64,000 nucleotides of DNA, taken from Colletes latitarsis (lineage: Eukaryota > Arthropoda > Insecta > Hymenoptera > Colletidae). The notes under the pieces were generated by a model. The model searched no databases. It worked only from the letters and a program-made list of their open reading frames with translations, and was not told the DNA's origin. Position numbers and translations under genes: made by a program. Location: positions 20,106,001-20,170,000 of the forward strand of contig NW_027488366.1 in the NCBI RefSeq assembly GCF_051014445.1, in the 5' to 3' direction. Positions 24,301-35,500 of the stretch are shown piece after piece. Positions within the stretch are counted from its first letter, which is position 1, and every line of letters starts with the position of its first letter.

Positions 24301-24545
24301 CAGTCCACGGCGACGAATCCCCGACCGCGCTCCAACAAGGAGAACGGTGGGGACCCGTCGCCCCCTCCCCATACCGTCGCCACCAAGCCGTCCGCGTCGC
24401 CCACCCAATGAGGGTGATCAGGGACGCGGTACGGCTCGGCGGCGACCGCCAGGCCAACCCCCCACTCCGCGAGGACTTGGGACATCAAGTCCTGTGCCGC
24501 GCGGCAGTGGTTGAGGTTGGCCTGGAGGAGGAGGCGGGGCGGCAT
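21363..24545 (-). CDS. ORF2: APE endonuclease / reverse transcriptase polyprotein
   Basis: 1,060 codons, uninterrupted, of normal length for R1-clade ORF2. It would nick the target and copy the element RNA onto the nicked end. Endonuclease at residues about 5-210: QANLNH near 8, catalytic Glu37 in AEPY, GDFNAK at 124-129, SDH at 200-202. RT at about 430-760: NTAPGPDG at 443-450, AYRPI near 504, motif A with Asp577 in LDIANAF, motif B GVPQGS at 632-637, motif C YADD at 665-668 with both Asp residues, and RYLGL near 739. A C-terminal zinc knuckle is C956-X2-C959-X8-H968-X4-C973, and the last 40 residues are Arg-rich. The start is the ATG overlapping the ORF1 stop (TAATG). All catalytic residues I can check are present. 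Long open frames on the opposite strand are shadows of the GC-rich codon use. Confidence 0.96.
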   Translation of the reverse strand: MPPRLLLQANLNHCRAAQDLMSQVLAEWGVGLAVAAEPYRVPDHPHWVGDADGLVATVWGGGDGSPPFSLLERGRGFVAVDWGGVAVVGCYISPRSGHAAFELYLAEVAACVQRYAARPVLVLGDFNAKSVAWGSPRTSVRGGILGDWAAGLDLRVLNRGSENTCVRRYGGSIVDVGFATPNAVRMVSCWHVVAGAETLSDHRYIRMEVSAAASASRHGRLRGTPPRRWALRRLDKDALMAAALAATWPQGAAELPSIEGEVARLGALVAGICDAAMPRVGRASPRRAVYWWSDAIAELRVATVRARRQYTRARRRQRTGDGVARARAADDLYGAYRVARVALQVAIKRAKTQAWKELLQTLDDDPWGRPYKVVLNKLRPWAPPVTEGLDPRLLEDVVNTLFPIGERGPRPPAAAAVPVEWTAELGVTQEELAAAIRRLGVRNTAPGPDGVPGRVWVLTQGVLGADLRRLFDRCLRDGRFPPSWKVARMVLLRKEGRPAESPSAYRPICLLDEVGKLFERVIAARLVEHLSRGDPGLADCQFGFRGGRSTIDAIGRVRALSEAAVSRGGVALAISLDIANAFNTLPWEEIRRGLEYHRVPPCLRAVVGDYLRGRWIEYPGRDGDMRREVYCGVPQGSVLGPLLWNIAYDSVLRAGLPDGVSTVCYADDTLVLAVGAHWGRAMRRAEEGSQRVVDRIRGMGMTVAVHKTEVIAFHSPRQDPPPPLIRVGGADIEVKPQIRYLGLILDSHWRFEKHFRCLVPRLERMVAALGRILPNLGGPAGRVRRLYVAMVQSVALYGAPVWADDLAASRRSMTMLRRVQRRMALRVVRGYRTVSHEAATVLAGMPPMDLLARSHAVMYRHRVDRRAGVGAVPGGQEPAWGDLKRQARQSVLLAWQERLALPTAGHRTVGAVRPLLKEWLDRGHGSLTYRLAQVFSGHGSFGRYLCRIGKEPTARCCHCDAEQDTADHTLEVCPAWEGERRVLVGVVGRDVSLPGVVRAMLGSEEKWRAVASFCENVMLQKEAAGRERELQRRAEARARAVARGRRPVARRRGRPPRRGG
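22520..22578 (-). other. Long hairpin with the RT YADD codons in its loop
   Basis: Three stacked helices: 22,520-22,529/22,569-22,578 (10 bp), 22,530-22,535/22,561-22,566 (6 bp, after a 2-nt bulge) and 22,538-22,542/22,555-22,559 (5 bp). The apical loop, 22,543-22,554, lies within the codons of YADD in RT motif C. Pairing is seen directly; any function is inference. Confidence 0.8.
22746..22846 (-). other. Two adjacent hairpins over the RT motif A codons
   Basis: The first is 22,746-22,755/22,762-22,771, 10 bp perfect with a 6-nt loop. The second has a 16-bp perfect stem, 22,803-22,818/22,821-22,836, with only two bases between the arms, and is enclosed by 22,788-22,795/22,839-22,846 (8 bp). 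The 16-bp stem spans the codons for ALAISLDIANA, including catalytic Asp577. In RNA the innermost pairs would open to make a loop. Confidence 0.85.
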
Positions 24546-24547
24546 TA
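24543..24547 (-). promoter_or_regulatory. TAATG stop-start overlap joining ORF1 and ORF2
   Basis: On the minus strand, the ORF1 stop TAA (24,547-24,545) shares its last base with the ORF2 start ATG (24,545-24,543). The R1-clade element SART1 is known to translate ORF2 by termination-reinitiation at UAAUG, so the same mechanism is likely here. The site lies in the 12-bp palindrome cattaattaatg. Confidence 0.85.
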
Positions 24548-25197
24548 ATTAATGGCCGCGCCAGCCTCCTCCCGGCCGTCCGTCCCCGTAGCACCGTCCA
24601 CCTCCATGGAGGACGATGCCACCGCCCTCGGCACCGGAGCCGGTGCAGCCCGCCTCTTCCTCTCCTTCCGGGAGGGGGGGGAGCACTTCTTGCTCCCCAC
24701 CCTGTGATCGGCTGGCCTCCCCATGTCCGCACACAGCGGGCAGTGGGGGGCCGCCGAGCACTGGCTCGCACGGTGCTCTTTGGCACCGCAGCGGTAACAC
24801 TGACCGCTGCGGTCCACCGGCGAGGTGCACCACTGCCTCACGTGCCCCAATTCGAGGCAGCGGTGACACTGGAGCGGGCGCGGCGCGAGGATTTCCACTC
24901 GCGCCGAAACCCACCCCACCAACACCCTCCCGGATTCCGCCACCTTACGGGCGGCGGAGAGGGGGCACCGGGCCCACACCGACCCGAGGCCGGAGGGCGA
25001 CCTGCGGATCTCTCCGATCCGCAGGTCCTCCACAGGACAGTCCCCCGCCCTCGCAAGGGCACGGGACACATCCTGTGCGCTGACCGAGTCGTCCAACCCA
25101 CAAATGCGCATCTCCGTGCGCTTCGTGGGCCGGGCGACCCGGACACCTCGCTCGCCCAGCTGCTCCCGGAGCCTCTGGGCGAGACGATCCGCCTTCG
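24545..25197 (-). CDS. ORF1: gag-like nucleic-acid-binding protein, 5'-truncated
   Basis: The frame is open from the 5' end of the element to the TAA overlapping ORF2, about 217 codons. The first internal Met is at 25,111, but 28 complete in-frame codons precede it inside the element and read like ordinary R1 gag (GVRVARPTKRTEMRICGLDD), so that Met is not the true start. Three zinc knuckles follow, numbered from the Met: C82-X2-C-X4-H-X4-C95, C105-X2-C-X4-H-X4-C118 and C124-X2-C-X8-H-X6-C143. The C-terminal tail is basic and then acidic (KERKRR, later EVDG). The family protein coats element RNA in the ribonucleoprotein. The N-terminal half is missing because reverse transcription stopped early or the 5' end was lost at integration. 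Confidence 0.93.
24999..25027 (-). other. 12-bp perfect hairpin in ORF1
   Basis: Arms 24,999-25,010 and 25,016-25,027 are perfectly complementary around the 5-nt loop tctcc. Another 11-bp perfect stem in ORF1 is 24,785-24,795/24,803-24,813 with a 7-nt loop. They show that the dense inverted repeats are not limited to the 3' UTR. Confidence 0.85.
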
Positions 25198-25211
25198 TCG
25201 GTGTGGAACTT
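25198..25211. repeat. Target-site duplication, copy at the 5' end of the element
   Basis: tcggtgtggaactt joins the truncated ORF1 to satellite that continues as cattactacgggatcc, exactly as in the empty site near 3.9 kb. No extra or missing target bases are seen. Confidence 0.93.
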
Positions 25212-28200
25212 CATTACTACGGGATCCTAACCAGAAAAAACCCAGGATCTGGCCAATAAATATGCGAAAAACGCGAAAGTATGGGCCAGATGATTGCAAA
25301 TACCAGAACTAACCCAGACATAGCCAGCGTAATCCTCTAAAATAATATTCGGAACCAGCATCTATTGACTGTTTCAGTGTGGTACCACATTACTACGTGA
25401 TCCAAATCAGCAAAAAGCCTAGGATCTGGCCAACAAGAATGCAAAAATGCGAAACTACGGGCCAGGTGAGGGCAAATCCCAGACCTAACCGAGACATAAC
25501 CAGCGTTATCCTCTAAAATATTAATCGCAACCAGGTTTAATTGACTGTTTCGGTGTAATACCGCATTACTACGGGATCCTAACCAGAAAAAACCCAGCAT
25601 CTGGCAAACAAGTATGCGAAAAAAGCGAAAGTATGAGCCAGATGATTGCGAATACCAGAACTAACCCAGACATAACCAGCGTTATCCTCTAAAACACTAA
25701 TCGGAACCAGCTTTTATTGACCGTTTCAGTGAGGTACCTCATTACTACGTGGTCCAAACCAGAAAAAACCCAGGATCTGGCCAACAAGTATGCGAAAAAT
25801 GCGAAAGTACGGGCCAGATGAGGGCCAATCCCAGACCTAACCGAGACATAACCAGCGTTGTCCTCTAAAATACTATTCGGAACTAGCTTCCATTGACTGT
25901 TTCAGTGTGGTACCACATTACTACGTGATCCAAACCAGAAAAAGCCCAGGATCTGGCCAACAAGTATGCGAAAAATGCGAAAGTACGGGCCAGATGAGGG
26001 CCAATCCCAGACCTCACCGAGACATAACCAGCGTTGTCCTTTAAAATACTATTCGGAACTAGCTTCTATTGACTGTTTCAGTGTGGTACCACATTACTAC
26101 GTGATACAAACCAGAAAAAGCCCAGGATCTGGCCAACAAGTATGCGAAAAATGCGAAAGTACGAACCAGATGAGGGCAAATCCCAGACCTAACCAAGACA
26201 TAACCGGTGTTATCCTCTAACATATTAATCGAAACCAGGTTTAATTGGCTGTTTCGGTGTGGAACCTCATTACTACGGGATCCAAACCAGAAAAAACCCA
26301 GGATCTTGCCAACAAATATGCGAAAAACGCGAAAGTATGGGCCAGATGATTGAAAATACCAGAACTAACCCAGACATAGCCAGCGTTATCCTCTAAAATA
26401 CTATTCGGAACCAGCTTCTATTGACTGTTTCAGTGTGGTACCACATAACTACGTGATCCAAATCAGCAAAAAGCCTAGGATCTGGCCAACAAGAATGCAA
26501 AAATGTGAAAGTACGGGCCAGATGAGGGCAAATCCCAGACCTAACCGAGACATAACCGGCGTTATCCTCTAAAATATTAATCGCAACCAGGTTTAATTGA
26601 CTGTTTCGGTGTGGAGCCTCATTACTACGGGATCCTAACCAGAAAAAACCCAGGATCTGGCCAATAAATATGCGAAAAACGCGAAAGTATGGGCCAGATG
26701 ATTGCAAATACCAGAACTAACCCAGACATAGCCAGCGTTATCCTCTAAAATACTATTCGGAACCAGCTTCTATTGACTGTTTCAGTGTGGTACCACATTA
26801 CTACGTGATCCAAATCAGCAAAAAGCCTAGGATCTGGCCAACAAGAATGCAAAAATGCGAAACTACGGGCCAGGTGAGGGCAAATCCCAGACCTAAACGA
26901 GACATAACCAGCGTTATCCTCTAAAATATTAATCACAACCAGGTTTAATTGACTGTTTCGGTGTAGTACCGCAATACTACGGGATCCTAACCAGAAAAAA
27001 CCCAGCATCTGGCCAATAAATATGCGAAACACGCGAAAGTATGGGCCAGATGATTGCAAATACCAGAACTAACCCAGACATAGCCAGCGTTATCCTCTAA
27101 AACACTAATCGGAACCAGCTTTTATTGACCGTTTCAGTGAGGTACCTCATTACTACGTGGTCCAAACCAGAAAAAACCCAGGATCTGGCCAACAAGTATG
27201 CGAAAAATGCGAAAGTACGGGCCAGATGAGGGCCAATCCCAGACCTAACCGAGACATAACCAGCGTTGTCCTCTAAAATACTATTCGGAACTAGCTTCCA
27301 TTGACTGTTTCAGTGTGGTACCTCATTACTACGTGGTCCAAACCAGAAAAAACCCAGGATCTGGCCAACAAGTATGCGAAAAATGCGAAAGTACAGGCCA
27401 GATGAGGGCCAATCCCAGACCTAACCGTGACATAACCAGCGTTGTCCTCTAAAATACTATTCGGAACTAGCTTCCATTGACTGTTTCAGTGTGGTACCAC
27501 ATTACTACGTGATCCAAACCAGAAAAAGCCCAGGATCTGGCCAACAAGTTTGCGAAAAATGCGAAAGTACGGGCCAGATGAGGGCCAATCCCAGACCTAA
27601 CCGAGATATAACCGGCGTTATCCTCTAACATATTAATCGAAACCAGGTTTAATTGGCTGTTTCGGTGTGGAACGTCATTATTACGGGATCCAAACCAGAA
27701 AAAACCCAGCATCTGGCCAACAAATATGCGAAAAACGCGAAAGTATGGGCCAGATGATTGCAAATACCAGAACTAACCCAGACATAGCCAGCGTTATCCT
27801 CTAAAATACTATTCGGAACCAGCTTCTATTGACTGTTTCAGTGTGGTACCACATAACTACGTGATCCAAATCAGCAAAAAGCCTAGGATCTGGCCAACAA
27901 GAATGCAAAAATGCGAAAGTACGGGCCAGATGAGGGCAAATCCCAGACCTAACCGAGACATAACCGGCGTTATCCTCTAAAATATTAATCGCAACCAGGT
28001 TTAATTGACTGTTTCGGTGTGGAACCTCATTACTACGGGATCCTAACCAGAAAAAACCCAGGATCTGGCCAATAAATATGCGAAAAACGCGAAAGTATGG
28101 GCCAGATGATTGCAAATACCAGAACTAACCCAGACATAGCCAGCGTTATCCTCTAAAATACTATTCGGAACCAGCTCCTATTGACTGTTTCAGTGTGGTA

Positions 28201-29040
28201 CCACATTACTACGTGATCCAAATCAGCAAAAAGCCTAGGATCTGGCCAACAAGAATGCAAAAATGCGAAAGTACGGGCCAGGTGAGGGCAAATCCCAGAC
28301 CTAAACGAGACATAACCAGCGTTATCCTCTAAAATATTAATCGCAACCAGGTTTAATTGACTGTTTCGGTGTAGTACCGTATTACTACGGGATCCTAACC
28401 AGAAAAAACCCAGCATCTGGCCAATAAATATGCGAAAAACGCGAAAGTATGGGCCAGATGATTCCAAATACCAGAACTAACCCAGACATAGCCAGCGTTA
28501 TCCTCTAAAATACTATTCGGAACCAGCTTCTATTGACTGTTTCAGTGTGGTACCACATTACTACGCGATCCAAATCAGCAAATAGCCTAGGATCTGGCCA
28601 ACAAGAATGCAAAAATGCGAAACTACGGGCCAGGTGAGGGCAAATCCCAGACCTAACCGAGACATAACCAGCGTTATCCTCTAAAATATTAATCGCAACC
28701 AGGTTTAATTGACTGTTTCGGTGTAGTACCGCATTACTACGTGATACAAACCAGAAAAAGGCCAGGATCTTGCCAATAAGTATGCGAAAATTGCGAAAGT
28801 ACGAGCCAGATGAGGGCAAATCCCAGACCTAACCGAGACATAACCGGCGTTATCCTCTAAAATATTAATCGCAACCGGGTTCAATTGACTGTTTCGGTGT
28901 GGAACCTCGTTACTACGGGATCCTAACCAGAAAAAAACCCAGGATCTGGCCAACAAATATGCGAAAAACGCGAAAGTATGAGCCAGATGATTGCAAATAC
29001 CAGAACTAACGCGGGAATAGCCAGCGTTGTCCTCTAAAAT

Positions 29041-32000
29041 ACTATTCGGGTCCAGCTTTTATTGACTGTTTTAGTGTGGTACCACATTACTACGTGATCC
29101 AAACCAGAAAAAGCCCAGAATCTGGCCAACAAGTATGCGAAAAATGCGAAAGTACGGGCCAGATGAGGGCCAATCCCAGACCTCACCGAGACATAACCAG
29201 CGTTGTCCTTTAAAATACTATTCGGAACTAGCTTCTATTGACTGTTTCAGTGTGGTACCACATTACTACGTGATACAAACCAGAAAAAGCCCAGGATCTG
29301 GCCAACAAGTATGCGAAAAATGCGAAAGTACGAACCAGATGAGGGCAAATCCCAGACCTAACCAAGACATAACCGGCGTTATCCTCTAAAATATTAATCG
29401 CAACCAGGTTTAATTGACTGTTTCGGTGTGGAACCTCATTACTACGGGATCCAAACCAGAAAAAACCCAGGATCTTCCCAACAAATATGCGAAAAACGCG
29501 AAAGTATGAGCCAGATGATTGCAAATACCAGAACTAAGCCAGACATAGCCAGCGTTATCCTCTAAAATACTATTCGGAACCAGCTTCTATTGACTGCTTC
29601 AGTGTGGTACCACATTACTACGTGATACAAACCAGAATAAGGCCAGGATATGGCCAACAAGTATGCGAAAAATGCGCAGGTGCGAGCCAGATGAGGGAAA
29701 ATCCCGGATCTAACCGAGATATAACCGGCGTTATCCTCTAACATATTAATCGAAACCAGGTTTAATTGGCTGTTTCGGTGTGGAACCTCATTACTACGGG
29801 ATCCAAACCAGAAAAAACCCAGGATCTTGCCAACAAATATGCGAAAAACGCGAAAGTATGGGCCAGATGATTGCAAATACCAGAACTAACCCAGACATAG
29901 CCAGCGTTATCCTCTAAAATACTATTCGGAACCAGCTTCTATTGACTGTTTCAGTGTGGTACCACATTACTACGTGATCCAAATCAGCAAAAAGCCTAGG
30001 ATCTGGCCAACAAGAATGCAAAAATGCGAAACTACGGGCCAGGTGAGGGCAAATCCCAGACCTAAACGAGACATAACCAGCGTTATCCTCTAAAATATTA
30101 ATCACAACCAGGTTTAATTGACTGTTTCGGTGTAGTACCGCAATACTACGGGATCCTAACCAGAAAAAACCCAGCATCTGGCCAATAAATATGCGAAACA
30201 CGCGAAAGTATGGGCCAGATGATTGCAAATACCAGAACTAACCCAGACATAGCCAGCGTTATCCTCTAAAACACTAATCGGAACCAGCTTTTATTGACCG
30301 TTTCAGTGAGGTACCTCATTACTACGTGGTCCAAACCAGAAAAAACCCAGGATCTGGCCAACAAGTATGCGAAAAATGCGAAAGTACAGGCCAGATGAGG
30401 GCCAATCCCAGACCTAACCGTGACATAACCAGCGTTGTCCTCTAAAATACTATTCGGAACTAGCTTCCATTGACTGTTTCAGTGTGGTACCACATTACTA
30501 CGTGATCCAAACCAGAAAAAGCCCAGGATCTGGCCAACAAGTATGCGAAAAATGCGAAAGTACGGGCCAGATGAGGGCCAATCCCAGACCTAACCGAGAT
30601 ATAACCGGCGTTATCCTCTAACATATTAATCGAAACCAGGTTTAATTGGCTGTTTCGGTGTGGAACGTCATTATTACGGGATCCAAACCAGAAAAAACCC
30701 AGCATCTGGCCAACAAATATGCGAAAAACGCGAAAGTATGGGCCAGATGATTGCAAATACCAGAACTAACCCAGACATAGCCAGCGTTATCCTCTAAAAT
30801 ACTATTCGGGTCCAGCTTTTATTGACTGTTTTAGTGTGGTACCACATTACTACGTGATCCAAACCAGAAAAAGCCCAGAATCTGGCCAACAAGTATGCGA
30901 AAAATGCGAAAGTACGGGCCAGATGAGGGCCAATCCCAGACCTCACCGAGACATAACCAGCGTTGTCCTTTAAAATACTATTCGGAACTAGCTTCTATTG
31001 ACTGTTTCAGTGTGGTACCACATTACTACGTGATACAAACCAGAAAAAGCCCAGGATCTGGCCAACAAGTATGCGAAAAATGCGAAAGTACGAACCAGAT
31101 GAGGGCAAATCCCAGACCTAACCAAGACATAACCGGCGTTATCCTCTAAAATATTAATCGCAACCAGGTTTAATTGACTGTTTCGGTGTGGAACCTCATT
31201 ACTACGGGATCCAAACCAGAAAAAACCCAGGATCTTCCCAACAAATATGCGAAAAACGCGAAAGTATGAGCCAGATGATTGCAAATACCAGAACTAAGCC
31301 AGACATAGCCAGCGTTATCCTCTAAAATACTATTCGGAACCAGCTTCTATTGACTGCTTCAGTGTGGTACCACATTACTACGTGATACAAACCAGAATAA
31401 GGCCAGGATATGGCCAACAAGTATGCGAAAAATGCGCAGGTGCGAGCCAGATGAGGGAAAATCCCGGATCTAACCGAGATATAACCGGCGTTATCCTCTA
31501 ACATATTAATCGAAACCAGGTTTAATTGGCTGTTTCGGTGTGGAACCTCATTACTACGGGATCCAAACCAGAAAAAACCCAGGATCTTGCCAACAAATAT
31601 GCGAAAAACGCGAAAGTATGGGCCAGATGATTGCAAATACCAGAACTAACCCAGACATAGCCAGCGTTATCCTCTAAAATACTATTCGGAACCAGCTTCT
31701 ATTGACTGTTTCAGTGTGGTACCACATTACTACGTGATCCAAATCAGCAAAAAGCCTAGGATCTGGCCAACAAGAATGCAAAAATGCGAAACTACGGGCC
31801 AGGTGAGGGCAAATCCCAGACCTAAACGAGACATAACCAGCGTTATCCTCTAAAATATTAATCACAACCAGGTTTAATTGACTGTTTCGGTGTAGTACCG
31901 CAATACTACGGGATCCTAACCAGAAAAAACCCAGCATCTGGCCAATAAATATGCGAAACACGCGAAAGTATGGGCCAGATGATTGCAAATACCAGAACTA

Positions 32001-32560
32001 ACCCAGACATAGCCAGCGTTATCCTCTAAAACACTAATCGGAACCAGCTTTTATTGACCGTTTCAGTGAGGTACCTCATTACTACGTGGTCCAAACCAGA
32101 AAAAACCCAGGATCTGGCCAACAAGTATGCGAAAAATGCGAAAGTACAGGCCAGATGAGGGCCAATCCCAGACCTAACCGTGACATAACCAGCGTTGTCC
32201 TCTAAAATACTATTCGGAACTAGCTTCCATTGACTGTTTCAGTGTGGTACCACATTACTACGTGATCCAAACCAGAAAAAGCCCAGGATCTGGCCAACAA
32301 GTATGCGAAAAATGCGAAAGTACGGGCCAGATGAGGGCCAATCCCAGACCTAACCGAGATATAACCGGCGTTATCCTCTAACATATTAATCGAAACCAGG
32401 TTTAATTGGCTGTTTCGGTGTGGAACGTCATTATTACGGGATCCAAACCAGAAAAAACCCAGCATCTGGCCAACAAATATGCGAAAAACGCGAAAGTATG
32501 GGCCAGATGATTGCAAATACCAGAACTAACCCAGACATAGCCAGCGTTATCCTCTAAAAT
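29041..32560. repeat. 1,760-bp tandem duplication, near-identical units
   Basis: Unit one is 29,041-30,800 and unit two 30,801-32,560, ten monomers each. I found no difference between them by reading, and all open frames in one recur unchanged in the other, including the rare cgggtccagctttt start and the tgcgcaggtgcg variant. Either the duplication is very recent or assembly placed the same reads twice. Confidence 0.88.
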
Positions 32561-35500
32561 ACTATTCGGAACCAGCTTCTATTGACTGTTTCAGTGTGGT
32601 ACCACATAACTACGTGATCCAAATCAGCAAAAAGCCTAGGATCTGGCCAACAAGAATGCAAAAATGCGAAAGTACGGGCCAGATGAGGGCAAATCCCAGA
32701 CCTAACCGAGACATAACCGGCTTTATCCTCTAAAATATTAATCGCAACCAGGTTTAATTGACTGTTTCGGTGTCGAACCTCATTACTACGGGATCCTAAC
32801 CAGAAAAAACCCAGGATCTGGCCAATAAATATGCGAAAAACGCGAAAGTATGGGCCAGATGATTGCAAATACCAGAACTAACCCAGACATAGCCAGCGTT
32901 ATCCTCTAAAATACTATTCGGAACCAGCTCCTATTGACTGTTTCAGTGTGGTACCACATTACTACGTGATCCAAATCAGCAAAAAGCCTAGGATCTGGCC
33001 AACAAGAATGCAAAAATGCGAAAGTACGGGCCAGGTGAGGGCAAATCCCAGACCTAAACGAGACATAACCAGCGTTATCCTCTAAAATATTAATCGCAAC
33101 CAGGTTTAATTGACTGTTTCGGTGTAGTACCGTATTACTACGGGATCCTAACCAGAAAAAACCCAGCATCTGGCCAATAAATATGCGAAAAACGCGAAAG
33201 TATGGGCCAGATGATTCCAAATACCAGAACTAACCCAGACATAGCCAGCGTTATCCTCTAAAATACTATTCGGAACCAGCTTCTATTGACTGTTTCAGTG
33301 TGGTACCACATTACTACGCGATCCAAATCAGCAAAAAGCCTAGGATCTGGCCAACAAGAATGCAAAAATGCGAAACTACGGGCCAGGTGAGGGCAAATCC
33401 CAGACCTAACCGAGACATAACCAGCGTTATCCTCTAAAATATTAATCGCAACCAGGTTTAATTGACTGTTTCGGTGTAGTACCGCATTACTACGTGATAC
33501 AAACCAGAAAAAGGCCAGGATCTTGCCAATAAGTATGCGAAAATTGCGAAAGTACGAGCCAGATGAGGGCAAATCCCAGACCTAACCGAGACATAACCGG
33601 CGTTATCCTCTAAAATATTAATCGCAACCGGGTTCAATTGACTGTTTCGGTGTGGAACCTCGTTACTACGGGATCCTAACCAGAAAAAAACCCAGGATCT
33701 GGCCAACAAATATGCGAAAAACGCGAAAGTATGAGCCAGATGATTGCAAATACCAGAACTAACGCGGGAATAGCCAGCGTTGTCCTCTAAAATACTATTC
33801 GGGTCCAGCTTTTATTGACTGTTTTAGTGTGGTACCACATTACTACGTGATCCAAACCAGAAAAAGCCCAGAATCTGGCCAACAAGTCCGCGAAAAATGC
33901 GAAGGTACGAGCCAGATGATTGCAAATACCAGAACTAACCGAGACATAACCTGCGTTATCCTCTAAAATTTTAATCGCAACCAGGTTTAATTGACTGTTT
34001 CAGTGTAGTACCACATTACTACGTGATCCTAACAATAGAAAAACACAGGATCTGGCCATTCAAGTATGCGAAAAATGCGAAAGTACGAGCCAGATGAGGG
34101 CAAATCCCAGAACTAACCGAGACATAACCAGCGTTATCCTCTAAAATATTAATCGCAACCAGGTTTAATTGACTGTTTCAGTGTGGTCCCACATTACTAC
34201 TTGGTCCAAGCCAGAACAAGGCCAGGATCTGGCCAACAAGTATGCGAGAAATGCGAAGGTACGAGCCAGATGAGGGCAAATCCCAGACCTAACCGAGGTA
34301 TAACCGGCAATATCCTCTAAAATATTAATCGAAACTAGGTTTAATTGACTGTTTCGGTGTGGAACGTCATTATTACGTGATCCAAACCAGAAAAAACCCA
34401 GCATCTGGCCAACAAGTATGCGAGAAATGCGAAAGTACGAGCCAGATGATTGCAAATACCAGAACTAACCCAGACATAACCAGCGTTATCCTCTAAAACA
34501 CTAATCGGAACCAGCTTCTATTGACTGTTTCAGTGTAGTACCACATTAGTACGTGATACAAACCAGAAAAAGGCGAGGATCTGGCCAACAAGTATGCGAG
34601 AAATGCGAAGGTACGAGCCAGATGAGGGCAAGTCCCAGACCTAACCGAGATATAACCGGCAATATCCTCTAAAATATTAATCGAAACTAGGTTTAATTGA
34701 CTGTTTCGGTGTGGAACGTCACTATTACGTGATCCAAACCAGAAAAAACCCAGCATCTGGCCAACAAGTATGCGAGAAATGCGAAAGTACGAGCCAGATG
34801 ATTGCAAATACCAGAACTAACCCAGACATAACCAGCGTTATCCTCTAAAACACTAATCGGAACCAGCTTCTATTGACTGTTTCAGTGTAGTACCACATTA
34901 CTACGTGATACAAACCAGAAAAAGGCCAGGATCTGGCCAACAAGTATGCGAGAAATGCGAAAGTACGAACCAGATGAGGGCAAATCCCAGACCTAACCGA
35001 GACAAAGCCGGCGTTATCCTCTAAAATATTAATCGCAACCAGGTTTAATTGACTGTTCAGGTGTGGAACCTCATTACGACGGGATCCAAACCAGAAAAAA
35101 CCCAGCATCTGGCAAACAAGTATGCGAAAAAAGCGAAAGTATGAGCCAGATGATTGTGAATACCAGAACTAACCCAGACATAACCAGCGTTATCCTCTAA
35201 AACACTAATCGGAACCAGCTTTTATTGACCGTTTCAGTGAGGTACCTCATTACTACGTGGTCCAAACCAGAAAAAACCCAGGATCTGGCCAACAAGTATG
35301 CGAAAAATGCGAAAGTACGGGCCAGATGAGGGCCAATCCCAGACCTAACCGAGACATAACCAGCGTTGTCCTCTAAAATACTATTCGGAACTAGCTTCTA
35401 TTGACTGTTTCAGTGTGGTTCCACATAACTACGTGATCCAAATCAGCAAAAAGCCTAGGATCGTGCCAACAAGAATGCAAAAATGCGAAACTACGGGCCA

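Larger units (their letters stand above)
20823..25197 (-). mobile_element. 5'-truncated R1-clade non-LTR retrotransposon inserted in the satellite
   Basis: Element order on the minus strand: truncated ORF1, overlapping ORF2, 3' UTR, poly(A). There are no LTRs, and a 12-14 bp target duplication flanks it; both fit target-primed reverse transcription. The plus strand supplies the primer end, ...ggaactt, which can pair with the poly(A) tail. The 5' end lies inside ORF1, so this copy cannot be autonomous although ORF2 is unbroken. The element is much richer in G and C than the satellite. Comparison with the empty paralogous site near 3.9 kb gives an inserted length of 4,387 bp including one target duplication. 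Clade assignment rests on ORF1 with three zinc knuckles and ORF2 with an APE endonuclease, RT and C-terminal CX2CX8HX4C. Family-level naming would need a database search. Confidence 0.95.

Noticed and set aside
22404..24548. 714-codon open frame on the plus strand, antisense to ORF2
   Set aside because: It mirrors ORF2 codon for codon, has no recognisable domain, and very GC-rich coding sequence commonly leaves antisense frames open.
24838..25299. Fusion frame of satellite and retrotransposon on the minus strand
   Set aside because: It is out of frame with ORF1 and arises only because a satellite frame reads into the element across the 5' junction.
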